A stretch of 64,000 nucleotides of DNA from Parachlamydia acanthamoebae (GTDB lineage: Bacteria; Chlamydiota; Chlamydiia; Chlamydiales; Parachlamydiaceae), in assembly GCF_000875975.1 (NCBI RefSeq), contig NZ_BAWW01000066.1, positions 62,001-126,000 on the forward strand. Direction: 5' to 3'. The notes below the pieces were generated by a model, which saw only the letters and a program-made list of their open reading frames with translations, did not search any database and was not told the origin of the DNA. The translations under genes were made by a program, and so were the position numbers. Shown here piece after piece: positions 9,060 through 18,220 of the stretch (its first letter is position 1; each line of letters begins with the position of its first letter).

Positions 9060-10376
9060 TTATTTAAACATGCTGCGCAATAGTTGCATGGTTTCTTGGT
9101 AGGAACATTTTTCATCAACCCCTTGCTTAAGGAATTTATTCACCTTATCAATGTGATCAATGGCAAAGTCCCCTGCCTTATCGGCGCCCCGTTTATATTC
9201 CCCAATTTTAATCAAAAGTTCGTTCTTTTTATAGTTTGCCAAAACTTCTTTCAATTTTCCGACTAGCTGTAAATGCTCTTTAGGCACAATCGAAGGCATG
9301 ACCCGGCTAGCAGAAGAAAGAACGTCAATCGCAGGATAATGGTACTGGCGCGCAAGCTCACTAGAGAGAATGATATGTCCATCGAGAATAGAGCGAACTT
9401 CGTCGGCCACAGGTTCATTCATGTCATCCCCTGCTACCAGAATGGTGTAAAATGCAGTAATGGATCCAACATCTGAATTTCCTGTTCTTTCCAAGAGCTT
9501 TGGCAAAGTAGAGAAGACAGAGGGTGTGTAACCAGCACGCGCAGGAGGTTCCCCAGCTGCCAGCCCCACTTCACGCAGGGCTCGCGCAAAACGTGTCACG
9601 GAGTCCATCATCAAAATGACGGATTTTCCTTGATCGCGAAAATATTCGGCAATCGCAGTGCCTACATAAGCCGCATTTAAACGCAGCTGAGAGGCTTGGT
9701 CAGAAGTTGACACCACCAAAACAGAACGTTTAAGACCTTCAGGTCCTAAGTCTTTTTCAATAAAGTCACGAAGCTCACGCCCCCGTTCACCAATCAGGCT
9801 AATCACGTTAACATCTGCCATCGCATTACGCGCGATCATCCCAAGCGTGGTAGACTTACCTCCACCGGCTGCCGCAAAAATGCCGACGCGCTGCCCTAAA
9901 CCTGTGGTTAACACACCATCTATTGCCCGAATTCCTACAGAAATAGGCTCTACAATACGCTTTCTTTTCAAAGGATCGGGGGGAGCTTGAATAACAGGAT
10001 AAACTTCATTTAATTCTAGAGGTCCTTTTGTGGCCACATCAAGCGGCTCACCTAAACCATTTAAAACACGTCCAAGTAATTGCGGACCAACTTTAATGTG
10101 GAGAGGGAGGCGAGTCGGAATCACTTCAGAAGAGGGCCCAATGCCTGTCATCTCTCCTAAAGGGGAAAGAAAAACTTCTTCTCGGGTAAAACCCACAACT
10201 TCTGTTAAAAGGGGTTCCCCTTCTCTTTTCACAAGACAGACTTCCCCAATTTTGACTTGAGGAACGATGGCCTTAATCAACATCCCAACTGTTTCTGTGA
10301 TTCTTCCGTTAACAGTTGTTAGCTGTACGTCATCCAATTCACCAATTAATTTATCGAATTCATCATCTAAAGACAT
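9060..10376 (-). CDS. sctN: Type III secretion ATPase SctN (CdsN)
   Basis: The hexameric ATPase that unfolds substrates and strips chaperones at the base of the injectisome. The 438 residues are the normal length for the family. The P-loop reads AAAGGGKST (residues 168-176), the Walker B strand SVILMMDS follows at about 250, and the family block [20 protein letters not shown] with [15 protein letters not shown] is intact, as is the C-terminal helix region. It resembles FliI and F1 beta subunits throughout. It sits between the CT668-like gene and sctO, as in Chlamydia. All catalytic residues I can identify are present, so the protein should be active. Confidence 0.97.
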   Translation of the reverse strand: MSLDDEFDKLIGELDDVQLTTVNGRITETVGMLIKAIVPQVKIGEVCLVKREGEPLLTEVVGFTREEVFLSPLGEMTGIGPSSEVIPTRLPLHIKVGPQLLGRVLNGLGEPLDVATKGPLELNEVYPVIQAPPDPLKRKRIVEPISVGIRAIDGVLTTGLGQRVGIFAAAGGGKSTTLGMIARNAMADVNVISLIGERGRELRDFIEKDLGPEGLKRSVLVVSTSDQASQLRLNAAYVGTAIAEYFRDQGKSVILMMDSVTRFARALREVGLAAGEPPARAGYTPSVFSTLPKLLERTGNSDVGSITAFYTILVAGDDMNEPVADEVRSILDGHIILSSELARQYHYPAIDVLSSASRVMPSIVPKEHLQLVGKLKEVLANYKKNELLIKIGEYKRGADKAGDFAIDHIDKVNKFLKQGVDEKCSYQETMQLLRSMFK

Positions 10377-10485
10377 TGTGACTTCCCTTCCCTGAAAAGA
10401 GCCCAGCTAAAAATACAAACTCATGGCAAAAAAGAGCCTTCGCTCCTTGCTTTAGGTTATGCATTATAAGCTCTCGACGGCCAGC

Positions 10486-11154
10486 TTAAATTTGAACGTT
10501 CATAATCGTTTTTGTTGAATCGAGTGATTTAGTCAGAACGCTCGTAAAAAACTCCATCTCTTGTTGGATGAACCCTACCTTGATCTGGATAAGTAGCATG
10601 TTAGCGGGATTAATTTCCGCACGGTTAGCATGCATAATCTGCACATCATTGGCCAGGTGCTCCAATTGAAATTGAGAATGGGTTAGCAATCCCAAAAAGT
10701 GTTCAATCGGATTTGTTTTTACAGGTGCGACTTCTGGCGGAGTATACTCGACACCCGCTTTTTGCAAAGCCACCTTCAAGTTATCATCAACATGAGACAG
10801 CTTGTTGCGCAAGAGATTGCGAACAGAACCGTTGAGCTCAAGATCGGAAGTCGCGAGAGTATTTCGAATAGAATCAATTTGTTTTACAACAGTCTGTGTT
10901 TGCGCCACCAATTGATCCGCAGATGGATATTTATTTACATTTACATTGGCACGGCTGGCATCTCCAACAGCATCAATTAATGAATGTTGTTCACGGCTCG
11001 CATTGGCCGTTTCTTGCGTTTGAGTCGACTCTACTGCAGTTTGTTGCTGCATTAAAGCATCGAAACGATCCTTATCGGGGATTTTTTCGATAGGCTCTTG
11101 CGCTTGGAGAGCTTTGCTTATTTTTGATACTTTTTCTATTTTTTCTATAGCCAT
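10486..11154 (-). CDS. T3SS operon protein of the CT668 type, function unknown
   Basis: A 222-residue helical protein located between the TPR co-chaperone gene and sctN, the position and length of CT668 in Chlamydia trachomatis. It begins MAIEKIEKVSKISKALQAQ, has a Gln/Glu-rich middle (residues 30-70) and a more ordered C-terminal half ending with IQQEMEFFTSVLTKSLDSTKTIMN. The last part resembles the C-terminal helix of inner-rod (SctI) proteins, which end with a helix that packs in the rod; that is only an impression. No catalytic motif or membrane segment is seen. I assign it by position and size; the function is not known to me. Confidence 0.7.
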   Translation of the reverse strand: MAIEKIEKVSKISKALQAQEPIEKIPDKDRFDALMQQQTAVESTQTQETANASREQHSLIDAVGDASRANVNVNKYPSADQLVAQTQTVVKQIDSIRNTLATSDLELNGSVRNLLRNKLSHVDDNLKVALQKAGVEYTPPEVAPVKTNPIEHFLGLLTHSQFQLEHLANDVQIMHANRAEINPANMLLIQIKVGFIQQEMEFFTSVLTKSLDSTKTIMNVQI

Positions 11155-11250
11155 GATTTAACTTCCTTATTAATGAGAGAGTTAACGATCATGCACGCCT
11201 GGTTATTTTTTGAAATTCGGCTGGAAATTCCGACTCACTATTCATCCAGG

Positions 11251-11718
11251 TTATGATGAACTAGACTCTTCTTTTTCCGCCTCTCGATCAGGGAAGAAAG
11301 GAGATTTTTTCTTATTAAGGTCTTTTTCTGCCCATTCGAGAGAAATTTCACCTAAATTTTTAATCGTTGCGTCATTTGTTTTATCAACAGCTTCGCGAAT
11401 CATCTTTTCGCCTTTTTTTCTCTTTGGCTTTGTCAGTAGAAAACAAATCCCTAAAAAAGTTTGCGCTAAATGATTTTCAGGTTCTTGTTGAATCACAGTT
11501 TCAAAAATGCGAGTGGCTTCTTTTACTTCTAGTTTATTCAATGCAATATAGCCTAGCCCAATCTGGGGGGCTGTATGCCCGGGGCTCATCGCTTCTGCAG
11601 CATGGAAAATGCGTGTTGCGCTGATTTCGTCCAATTGCTTAACAGCTAGAAAACCAGCCTCGATTAGCAAAGGGAAGTCATCTAGAAAGTTATAAAGCTT
11701 CTTCTTATCCGTATCCAT
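11251..11718 (-). CDS. TPR co-chaperone for the needle subunit (CdsG/YscG-like, CT667 position)
   Basis: A 155-residue protein with at least two TPR units (about residues 30-100: AEAMSPGHTAPQIGLGYIAL and ATRIFETVIQQEPENHLAQTFLG) and a Lys/Glu-rich tail. In Yersinia and Pseudomonas the needle monomer is kept soluble by a TPR protein (YscG/PscG) and a small helical partner (YscE/PscE); chlamydial CdsG (CT667) and CdsE (CT665) flank the needle gene in the same way. Here this gene lies just downstream of sctF, and the CdsE-like gene lies just upstream, so the trio is complete. The tail after residue 130 is disordered. Confidence 0.8.
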   Translation of the reverse strand: MDTDKKKLYNFLDDFPLLIEAGFLAVKQLDEISATRIFHAAEAMSPGHTAPQIGLGYIALNKLEVKEATRIFETVIQQEPENHLAQTFLGICFLLTKPKRKKGEKMIREAVDKTNDATIKNLGEISLEWAEKDLNKKKSPFFPDREAEKEESSSS

Positions 11719-11773
11719 CCGCTGGGCATCCTCTTTTGCATGGTTGAGTCAATTCCATCCATTAACCAGTTTT

Positions 11774-11814
11774 AAGCAGCGACCATATAGCTTTTCAGCT
11801 AACGATCGCTGCTT
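11774..11814 (-). promoter_or_regulatory. Nested stem-loop after the needle gene
   Basis: Downstream of the sctF stop, AAGCAGCGA (11774-11782) pairs perfectly with TCGCTGCTT (11806-11814), and inside the loop TAGCT pairs with AGCTA around TTTC. On the message strand no U-run follows, so a classical terminator is unlikely. A hairpin right after the needle gene could stabilise the upstream part of the message or attenuate read-through so that needle subunits are made in excess; this is inference. Confidence 0.5.
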
Positions 11815-11842
11815 CGTCATAAACCGTAGTCGTCTACGCCGA

Positions 11843-12118
11843 TTAACCTTTAATACCTTGAGCCATTCTAGTAATCGCTGAGTTCGCTGCACTGATAACC
11901 GCTGTAGACATCTCTGATAGTTGAGATAAGTGGTTCATTAACATTTGCATTTCGAACATATCGCCGATACTAATCGCGCTACGTCTATTTTTAATTTCAA
12001 GCAGTTTGGCTTTCGCGCTAACAGTCGCATCGTTAACAACTTCAAATAGCCTTTTTACACTAAACCCTGACTGAATGTTAACTGAGCCGGTTCCGCCAAA
12101 ACGATCTGGGCTTGTCAT
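11843..12118 (-). CDS. sctF: Type III secretion needle subunit SctF (CdsF)
   Basis: A 91-residue protein of needle-subunit size and layout: a short disordered N-terminus (residues 1-20), then two helices with a central turn (KLLEIKNRRSAISIGDMFEM around 38-57) and a C-terminal helix rich in Ser, Ala, Met and small residues (STAVISAANSAITRMAQGIKG). This is the CT666/CdsF position between the CdsE-like and CdsG-like chaperone genes. A good Shine-Dalgarno (AGGAGG region, about eight bases before the ATG) agrees with strong expression. A 228-base spacer with a long inverted repeat separates it from the upstream gene. Confidence 0.93.
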   Translation of the reverse strand: MTSPDRFGGTGSVNIQSGFSVKRLFEVVNDATVSAKAKLLEIKNRRSAISIGDMFEMQMLMNHLSQLSEMSTAVISAANSAITRMAQGIKG

Positions 12119-12249
12119 AGTATCCTCCTAGATTAATTAATTACTACTGGAGAATAAGTTTGCCAGTGATTCATACTGGAAATTCCATTTCCTTAAGTCG
12201 ACCTTTCGGCCTCCCCGTTTCTGAATCGCTTCATCCTTAAATCTTTTAT

Positions 12250-12344
12250 TGTAAGTGTTCAATAGGGTATCCATTTAATCATTTAGGCGTTATTTAATAA
12301 ACGACAAAAATTGATCTCAATGGACTCCCCTATTGAACACTTAC
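12250..12344. repeat. 18-bp perfect inverted repeat between cdsE and sctF
   Basis: TGTAAGTGTTCAATAGGG at about 12250-12267 is repeated as its exact reverse complement at about 12327-12344, with 59 bases between. The right arm abuts the stop of the cdsE-like gene. The arms could pair in the message as a long stem, act as a protein-binding pair, or be the ends of a tiny mobile element; no clear target duplication flanks it. Coordinates may be off by one because of neighbouring homopolymers. Confidence 0.6.
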
Positions 12345-12346
12345 AC

Positions 12347-12592
12347 TTATTTTTTTGTTTTACTTCGCGAGATCACTTTTAGCATGGATGTATATCCATG
12401 AAGAAGAGCGCCATATTGATCAAACTCTTCTTTATTCTCTCCTCCTCTCAAAATCTCTTTGATTTTTTGAATACGGAGTTCAATTTTTTGTTTTAATGCC
12501 CGCATTTTCACAGGATCCGCTAGATCTTTTTCGATTTCGAACATGAATTCTTCGGGCTTTTGATCTTTTTTTTGTTTTTCAAGTCCAAACAT
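12347..12592 (-). CDS. Small helical needle chaperone (CdsE-like, CT665 position)
   Basis: An 81-residue, highly charged helical protein (MFGLEKQKKDQKPEEFMFEIEK at the start, then KIELRIQKIKEILR at about 36-49). In Chlamydia the gene at this position (CT665/CdsE) encodes one of two chaperones that hold the needle protein CdsF, with CdsG the other. Size, composition and place between sctD and sctF all agree; sequence alone would not prove it. The last residues (SRSKTKK) are basic. Confidence 0.75.
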   Translation of the reverse strand: MFGLEKQKKDQKPEEFMFEIEKDLADPVKMRALKQKIELRIQKIKEILRGGENKEEFDQYGALLHGYTSMLKVISRSKTKK

Positions 12593-12722
12593 GAAAACCT
12601 CAACTTGATAGGATGCAAGTAGTAAAACTACACAACTTTCTATTATTATTGTAGCATAAAAGGGTTAATTTTGCAAGGGAGTTAAAGTTTTTCGTTTACA
12701 ACAACCCTTTCTCTCATTAGCC

Positions 12723-15050
12723 CTAGAAATCAATTCGGTATTTTTTCCCATCTTTTTCAAGAATAATCATATGCGATCTAATCTCTTTAATGGTCATTCC
12801 ATCCAAAACGTCGTTCGTTTGGAGAATACGGCCATTAATAACCACACTGATGGTATTGCCTTGGCTAGAAAACCCACTTACTCGGTATTGGCTTGTGATG
12901 TTTTCAATCGCACTCGCAGGGGCTCTTTCTGCAACCAAGTTTTGCACGGACCGAATTCCAGGAATTTTCATAAAACCATCGACTAACACATCGTAATTCT
13001 TCAAATTTTTAGGATCCACATTCCCAGTCAAAGTGAGCTGCCCTTCATGCATCGCTACTTTAACATCTCGCATTCCATGGCTTTGCAATTGGAATGTCAC
13101 ATTTGAAACCACATCCTCTTCCACAATCACTTTTTTCTCTAAGAGGTCCAAATAGGGAAAGTTAGAGCTCAGGTAATCCGACAATTGCTCGGCTTGCTTA
13201 CGCGTTTCCAAATAACCCGATAAAACAAAGTGACCAGCTGTCGGTGCATGTACAGTCACACCTTTCCAAAGAGGATTGCGTGTTAACACCTGGTTAATTT
13301 CTTTCCATACATATTCATCAATTACAATGCCAGAATCATCTAAACTTTTAATGAAGGGCAACCCCTGTAGATTATATAAAAGTTGGTTCCGATCAACCCC
13401 TGTCAAAACATGTCCAACAAGAAGCAATCTGCCAGTTGACGTATTATAGGAATGCTTGACACTTGGGAACATGGATAATGCTTCCTCAATCTTTTTATCG
13501 GAATCTGCGACTTCTTGCCTTTCAACAGGCTTACTTTGAAATAGAGTTGCAATTCCCATGCCAACCAATGCAAAAAGACCTGTAATAATGGCAATTAAAA
13601 TAAAAGCGCTTAAAGCATGTGCGGATTTATCTGATTTTTTTAGCTCTGGAGCAGGAGGAACTTCAGCAACAGTAGATTCTTCAGAAACGACATCTGGTTG
13701 AGGTGCGGGCTTTTCTTCTTCTCTTTGCAGAACTTTCACTATAGAAGGCAGCAAAGGAGAGATAATGGTATGCATTTCCCCTTCTCTGTCAAAAATGATG
13801 AACGACGTTGTTCCCATCGTAACAACCACATTTGTCTCAAGAGGTCTTCTTTCTTTAAGAGGCTCTCCATCAACGAGCGTTCCATTGCGACTTTTAAGAT
13901 CTTCTATAAAAAGATTATCTTGATCATCAATCGTAATTTTAGCATGCGTTCGAGAAACACTTGTATCATGAAAGACAACATCGCATGCATTAGGATCTGT
14001 TCCAATTACATAACTACTGGAAGGTTGAAGAGAGAATTCTGCCCCGTTGTTAGGACCTCCAATGACTTTGAGCATCCAGCGGCCAGATTCTTCCAAACCA
14101 AAATTAATCTCGGCAAGCGAGCCCCCTTCATCTTCATCAAAAAGGGTATCTTCTGCTGTAAAAGTTTCAGGCTCATCATCTACAGACTGCTCAGGCAAAC
14201 TTTTTTCTTCATGACTTGGGGTTACTACTTCGCTTGGAATACTCATAGGTGTTTCTACTGGTTCTTCTTTATGTTCTTCTTTTTCTGAAGATTCTAATGG
14301 TTTTGTCTCTTCTTTTTCAGCTGATGCAACCGGTTCTTCTTGATGCTCGCTTTCGGCAGCTTCAGGCTCTTCTACTTTTTGCTCAGCCTGTGGCTCCTGA
14401 TCCGATTGCTCTGGTGATTCCTCTTTTGGCGTTGCTGCCTGTTCCTCTGATGATTCTGAGTGTGCTGCAGCAGGTAATTCGTCAGGCTGTTCAACTTGTT
14501 CTGGCTGCGATTCTAGAGGTGCGCCATCTTCAGCGACAAGATCTTGAGCTGACTGAGGAGTTACAGCACTTTGATCGGGCTTAGCCTCTTGCGAAATAGG
14601 AGGTTCACTTGGTTCCTGATGCTCAGATGATACGGGCTCGGCGGCGTCCTCTTCTTCCGGCTCTTCATCTAACAAATCTTCTTTGAGCTCTTTAACGTGT
14701 TGAGTCACATCTGGAACATCAACCGAATTAGACTCCGGAGTATCAGCATCCGTTCCAACGTGAAAGCGAAAAGTGCCACTTCCAATTTTAATGCTGTCTC
14801 CCTCATGCAAAAGATAAGGAGCCTTAATTTCTTGATTATTAACTTGTACGGGATTTGTGGTGCTAAGATTCTCCAGGGTAATGCCTTCTGGAGTTTTGCG
14901 GCAAATAGCATGCTTACGCGAAGCCTCTGGATCTTCCACCAAAAGCTGGCACTCATCTGGGTCACGCCCAATCACCCATTGATCACCCATATTCAGGGAA
15001 AGGGCTAGCCCTTTAAGCAATCCATCTTCTGCAATCAACTTTGCCGACAT
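12723..15050 (-). CDS. sctD: Type III secretion inner-membrane ring protein SctD (CdsD) with two FHA domains
   Basis: CdsD is the chlamydial form of SctD, the outer of the two inner-membrane rings. This 775-residue protein has an N-terminal FHA domain (about 23-97: VIGRD, SRKH, then GDSIKIG), a 200-residue Pro/Glu/Ser/Ala-rich acidic linker, a second FHA domain (about 345-425: VIGTD, VSRTHA, RNGTLVDG), one transmembrane helix (about 478-504, ALSAFILIAIITGLFALVG), and a periplasmic part of about 270 residues with BON-like ring modules (VKVAMHEGQLTLTGNV). Two cytosolic FHA domains are the chlamydial arrangement. FHA domains bind phosphothreonine, so the kinase encoded in the same operon is a plausible partner (inference). 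It is the first gene of the operon. Confidence 0.95.
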   Translation of the reverse strand: MSAKLIAEDGLLKGLALSLNMGDQWVIGRDPDECQLLVEDPEASRKHAICRKTPEGITLENLSTTNPVQVNNQEIKAPYLLHEGDSIKIGSGTFRFHVGTDADTPESNSVDVPDVTQHVKELKEDLLDEEPEEEDAAEPVSSEHQEPSEPPISQEAKPDQSAVTPQSAQDLVAEDGAPLESQPEQVEQPDELPAAAHSESSEEQAATPKEESPEQSDQEPQAEQKVEEPEAAESEHQEEPVASAEKEETKPLESSEKEEHKEEPVETPMSIPSEVVTPSHEEKSLPEQSVDDEPETFTAEDTLFDEDEGGSLAEINFGLEESGRWMLKVIGGPNNGAEFSLQPSSSYVIGTDPNACDVVFHDTSVSRTHAKITIDDQDNLFIEDLKSRNGTLVDGEPLKERRPLETNVVVTMGTTSFIIFDREGEMHTIISPLLPSIVKVLQREEEKPAPQPDVVSEESTVAEVPPAPELKKSDKSAHALSAFILIAIITGLFALVGMGIATLFQSKPVERQEVADSDKKIEEALSMFPSVKHSYNTSTGRLLLVGHVLTGVDRNQLLYNLQGLPFIKSLDDSGIVIDEYVWKEINQVLTRNPLWKGVTVHAPTAGHFVLSGYLETRKQAEQLSDYLSSNFPYLDLLEKKVIVEEDVVSNVTFQLQSHGMRDVKVAMHEGQLTLTGNVDPKNLKNYDVLVDGFMKIPGIRSVQNLVAERAPASAIENITSQYRVSGFSSQGNTISVVINGRILQTNDVLDGMTIKEIRSHMIILEKDGKKYRIDF

Positions 15051-15405
15051 AGGTTTAGTACCCTTTAAGTCCGTTTTAAATCACATTAGACCATAGAAGC
15101 ATGTATCATTTCTTAATAAAAAGATACAATTTTCGTGCCAATCTTCATAGGGGCCATTAAAAAATATATTTGTTCACACGAAACTAATTATAGCATAAGC
15201 CCCTTTTTAAATGGCTATATTACAAGGAAAAGATGTGCTGTTTATACTCAAATTTCAAGCTAACAACCATTTAATATTCTGCCTAAATTTATTCATTAAA
15301 CAATGGATTTTGATTTAGCTAGAGAAAGAAGGCTCTCTCGTCAGTTTTTAGAACTTGTACATAAAAAATTAAATCGACAAAATCTTTTCAAAAAAGGAGT
15401 TTGTC
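15051..15405. promoter_or_regulatory. Divergent intergenic region between the T3SS operon and the first effector-family gene
   Basis: This 355-base AT-rich stretch must hold the promoter of the minus-strand T3SS operon and that of the plus-strand gene at 15406. On the minus strand a TATAAT lies near 15187-15192, without a convincing -35 box. On the plus strand the block around 15316-15365 (GAGAAAGAAGGCTCTC followed by TTTTTAGAACTTGTAC) resembles blocks upstream of 29943 and near 37826-37875. A strong AAAGGAG Shine-Dalgarno precedes 15406. No gene was seen in it. Confidence 0.45.
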
Positions 15406-16887
15406 ATGTTACCAACAACCTTAGCCACGCAACTCTGGTATTATGTGAAGAGCGAACATGAAGAAGCTCATCCCGCCACCAACGCCATTATTGAGAGAAT
15501 TCAACTGGAGTGCCATCCACCTGTAAGCTACATGGGACGTAGACATCCCAACCAGGATTTAGTTGATGTGTGTAAATATGCGATCATTTTTTTTGAATCA
15601 ACCAAAACATCCTACAGCTTAAAAAATCGGTTACAGCGCAAGATTAAGCATTGTGTCAAGCTGGAGAATCTGCAATTTCATGTAGCCCTAAAGTTCATGT
15701 TAGAATGGTACAGCGCAACTCCGTTTACAAAGCTTAGCACAAAAAAAATCGTGACCCGTCTATTGCAAGACATTCAAATGATCGGATCGGATGAAAACAA
15801 AGTGGAGGACCTGAAAAAAATATGTGCGGATCTATCCGCTAGAGAAAAAACACCCCCAACTTTAAAAGCGGTTTTAACGAATACCCTCCTAGCCTGCCAA
15901 TCCACTCAAAAGCAAAGAGAACGTTTAAATTCTCTTAGAATATCCATGCTCAGCCCCATTACAGTCTATATTTGGAAAGCTAAAGGCAATATTGGCCACA
16001 TTGCTCTAAAAACATCAAGACAGTATATCAGCTTTTTGTCAAAACATCGCGTCCGATCTGACAATCCAAGCAATTGCCATTTGTATTTTAATGATTTAAA
16101 AGACCTAAACCGGACAGCAGATCAAAAAATCACCTTATACAGTTTAAACACCGATTTAATCCTTCAAGGATTTAACATTCTGAAACAGTTGAATTGGAAA
16201 GAGGCAACTGAAAAAAATTGTTCAAGCGCGATTGCCGCACTCCTTATTTTAGGAGGATTTAGAAATATTTTTGACAACGTCTTTTCGCCCCTGCCTGATG
16301 CTAGTGAGATTCAAAAAATATTAGAAGCTGCGCAAAAAAAGATGATAGACATCAAAATCAAGTACATATTCACAGGCAAGGTTCTCCCTAACCATTTTTC
16401 AGATCCACTTAAAAGAGCCTCTGAAATCGAGCAGGATCAATATGAGAATCTTATTGATCCCATCTCATTAGCAAAAAACGCCATTAACAATGCGATCTAT
16501 GAAAATCTAAAAATCGATGTAAAATTGCCCTTATATGTTTTAAAAAGAGACCTCGTTCTCGACACCTATAGATTACCTGTCAATGATGCCCATCGCATAA
16601 AACGACATGCGCTGGTCGAGATGGTGAAAGAATTGCATGAAGTCTTTTTACAAACATGCTTAAAAGACAAAACGTTAATCTTAGAAAGAGTTGATCAACA
16701 CACAACATTTTTTAAGCTATTAGCACAACATGAAAATTTCAATCATATGGGTTACTGGGAATATTTAAATGCAATCATTGAAAGTTATAAATTTGATAAA
16801 AACACCAAACATTTAAAAAATAAATGGTTAAAAAGAATAGAAGAACTGAAAAAACTATCAATTAAAGAATATCATTTAGGAAATTAA
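15406..16887 (+). CDS. Putative cysteine-hydrolase effector, family copy 1
   Basis: A 493-residue protein, one of three paralogues in the window (with 21016 and 29943). The shared core is a strand with GHIALKT (His198) followed by QYISF, then YFNDLKDLNR, then a block KNCSSAIAALLILGG with Cys272. The order His-first, then Cys at the start of a helix after Asn, is that of circularly permuted papain-like (NlpC/P60, LRAT, PPPDE-type) enzymes; this fold call is my inference. The N-terminal 150 residues are helical and also shared (a block around CKYAIIFFESTKTSYSL), as is a helical C-terminal part. No signal peptide is seen, which suits a T3SS effector. The neighbouring T3SS operon is divergent. 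A Shine-Dalgarno AAAGGAG supports the start. Confidence 0.8.
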   Translation: MLPTTLATQLWYYVKSEHEEAHPATNAIIERIQLECHPPVSYMGRRHPNQDLVDVCKYAIIFFESTKTSYSLKNRLQRKIKHCVKLENLQFHVALKFMLEWYSATPFTKLSTKKIVTRLLQDIQMIGSDENKVEDLKKICADLSAREKTPPTLKAVLTNTLLACQSTQKQRERLNSLRISMLSPITVYIWKAKGNIGHIALKTSRQYISFLSKHRVRSDNPSNCHLYFNDLKDLNRTADQKITLYSLNTDLILQGFNILKQLNWKEATEKNCSSAIAALLILGGFRNIFDNVFSPLPDASEIQKILEAAQKKMIDIKIKYIFTGKVLPNHFSDPLKRASEIEQDQYENLIDPISLAKNAINNAIYENLKIDVKLPLYVLKRDLVLDTYRLPVNDAHRIKRHALVEMVKELHEVFLQTCLKDKTLILERVDQHTTFFKLLAQHENFNHMGYWEYLNAIIESYKFDKNTKHLKNKWLKRIEELKKLSIKEYHLGN

Positions 16888-16904
16888 TCAAACTTTAAAT
16901 TTCA

Positions 16905-16933
16905 TTGACTTTTAGCCATTTTAAAACTATAAT
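16905..16933 (+). promoter_or_regulatory. Near-consensus sigma-70-type promoter
   Basis: TTGACT at 16905-16910 and TATAAT at 16928-16933 are separated by exactly 17 bases, with the ATG of the flavoprotein gene 39 bases further on. This is the clearest promoter in the window and means the flavoprotein gene is transcribed on its own rather than only with the upstream effector-family gene. Confidence 0.75.
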
Positions 16934-16972
16934 TTTTATTATTGTTTTTGTTTTTTAATAAAGGTCATACAT

Positions 16973-18196
16973 ATGAAAGTTGATTATGATGTCGTGATTA
17001 TTGGTGCCGGCCCCATAGGAATCTCAACAGCATGTGCTCTAAAGGCAATGAATAAGAAATTGAAGATATGTGTATTGGATAAACGTCCCACAGCGACACG
17101 CACACATGGCCTTAAAATCTATAACGATTCAATCGCAAAAATTTCTCATATCCTCCACCGTTCCAGAAACAAAGAAAACAGCTCCCAAGTAGATATCCAG
17201 CAATTAAAAGCTAAATTTAAAGAGTGGAAAAAACATTTTGTCCCCACAGACAAGATAGAAGCTGATTTAAAAGAAATCGCCAAAGGACAGGGAATCAAAG
17301 TTAAAAGAAAAGAAGCTTATGAACTGACAGAAAATCATCTTCAAAGACTCTTAGATGACACTTCGTCCCCTGAAAGCGATCAAAAAATACTCCAAATCCT
17401 ACGAAATGCAAAAGTTGTCATCGGAGCCGATGGGGCCCATAGTGTCGTCAGAAAAAAAGTCATGGGAAACAAATTAGCAGAAAAAAAGACTCGCCAATAC
17501 GTCGTCCAACTCAAGTATCAAACTGTAGGAGATGCTAAACCACGAAATTTTTTCGATGCCTCTGCAATGCCCCTAGGCGGTTTTGTTGATTTCGAATTGA
17601 TGAGTAAAGCCAATAAAGGAACTCAAAAGCCAGTCACTTTAAACGTTGTTGTCGATAAAAAGACATACGAGGCACTTAAACCAAGTGGAACAGAGAATAC
17701 AAAAGGCACATTCCGTCATCCATGGTCTTTAGAAGAAATTCAAGAAAAATCAAAGACAGATAAAAAAGTGTATCGCGTTTACAGAAACTTTTTAAAAAAT
17801 TTGAAAACCCATTCAGATTACACAGATGCAAAAGTTTCAACAATTGAACTCGCCACCTACCGAAGTAAAGAAAGTGTAAAAAACCACAATGGGAAAATAT
17901 TTCTTTTAGTTGGAGATGCGAATTCTGGAATGATCCTGGGAAGAGGATTTAATAAAGGCTTGAAAGAAGCAGGATTGTGCGCGCAGGCAGTTGCCAAATT
18001 TTTTGAGAAAGAACATCCAGAAACAGGCTCGATCCCTGATGAATTTATGCAATATCAACGTGAAGCAAAAAAAACATTTTCACAGGAAAAAATCGGAGTA
18101 AAAATAAAGGTCGGCATCATCAAAACAGCCAATCTCTTTGCCAAGCTCTTTTGGAAAATCAGGTGCGCTTTCAGACGAATAATCCCTAAACATTAA
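16973..18196 (+). CDS. FAD-dependent monooxygenase-like protein
   Basis: A 407-residue flavoprotein of the para-hydroxybenzoate hydroxylase fold. The dinucleotide motif VVIIGAGPIGIS lies at residues 8-19, an acidic residue follows at the end of the second strand (VLDKRP), the family DG motif is VIGADGAHSVVRK (about 150-163), and the GD motif is LLVGDANSGMILGRGFNKG (about 310-328). All three FAD-contact motifs are intact, so flavin binding is expected; the substrate is unknown. There is no signal peptide. The region after the first motif (RTHGLKIYND) is not typical of ubiquinone-pathway hydroxylases and recalls MICAL-like or other specialised flavoenzymes, but that is weak. It sits alone, behind its own promoter, between a candidate effector and an exporter operon in convergent orientation. 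Confidence 0.82.
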   Translation: MKVDYDVVIIGAGPIGISTACALKAMNKKLKICVLDKRPTATRTHGLKIYNDSIAKISHILHRSRNKENSSQVDIQQLKAKFKEWKKHFVPTDKIEADLKEIAKGQGIKVKRKEAYELTENHLQRLLDDTSSPESDQKILQILRNAKVVIGADGAHSVVRKKVMGNKLAEKKTRQYVVQLKYQTVGDAKPRNFFDASAMPLGGFVDFELMSKANKGTQKPVTLNVVVDKKTYEALKPSGTENTKGTFRHPWSLEEIQEKSKTDKKVYRVYRNFLKNLKTHSDYTDAKVSTIELATYRSKESVKNHNGKIFLLVGDANSGMILGRGFNKGLKEAGLCAQAVAKFFEKEHPETGSIPDEFMQYQREAKKTFSQEKIGVKIKVGIIKTANLFAKLFWKIRCAFRRIIPKH

Positions 18197-18220
18197 GTTT
18201 TCCTTGAATCCTTATTTTGT

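Noticed and set aside
10486..11154. Calling the CT668-like gene the inner-rod protein SctI
   Set aside because: Only the C-terminal helix gives that impression; length and position fit CT668, whose role I do not know.
13698..14584. Long plus-strand frames opposite sctD
   Set aside because: They lie over the acidic linker of SctD; composition is typical of a shadow and there is no ribosome site.
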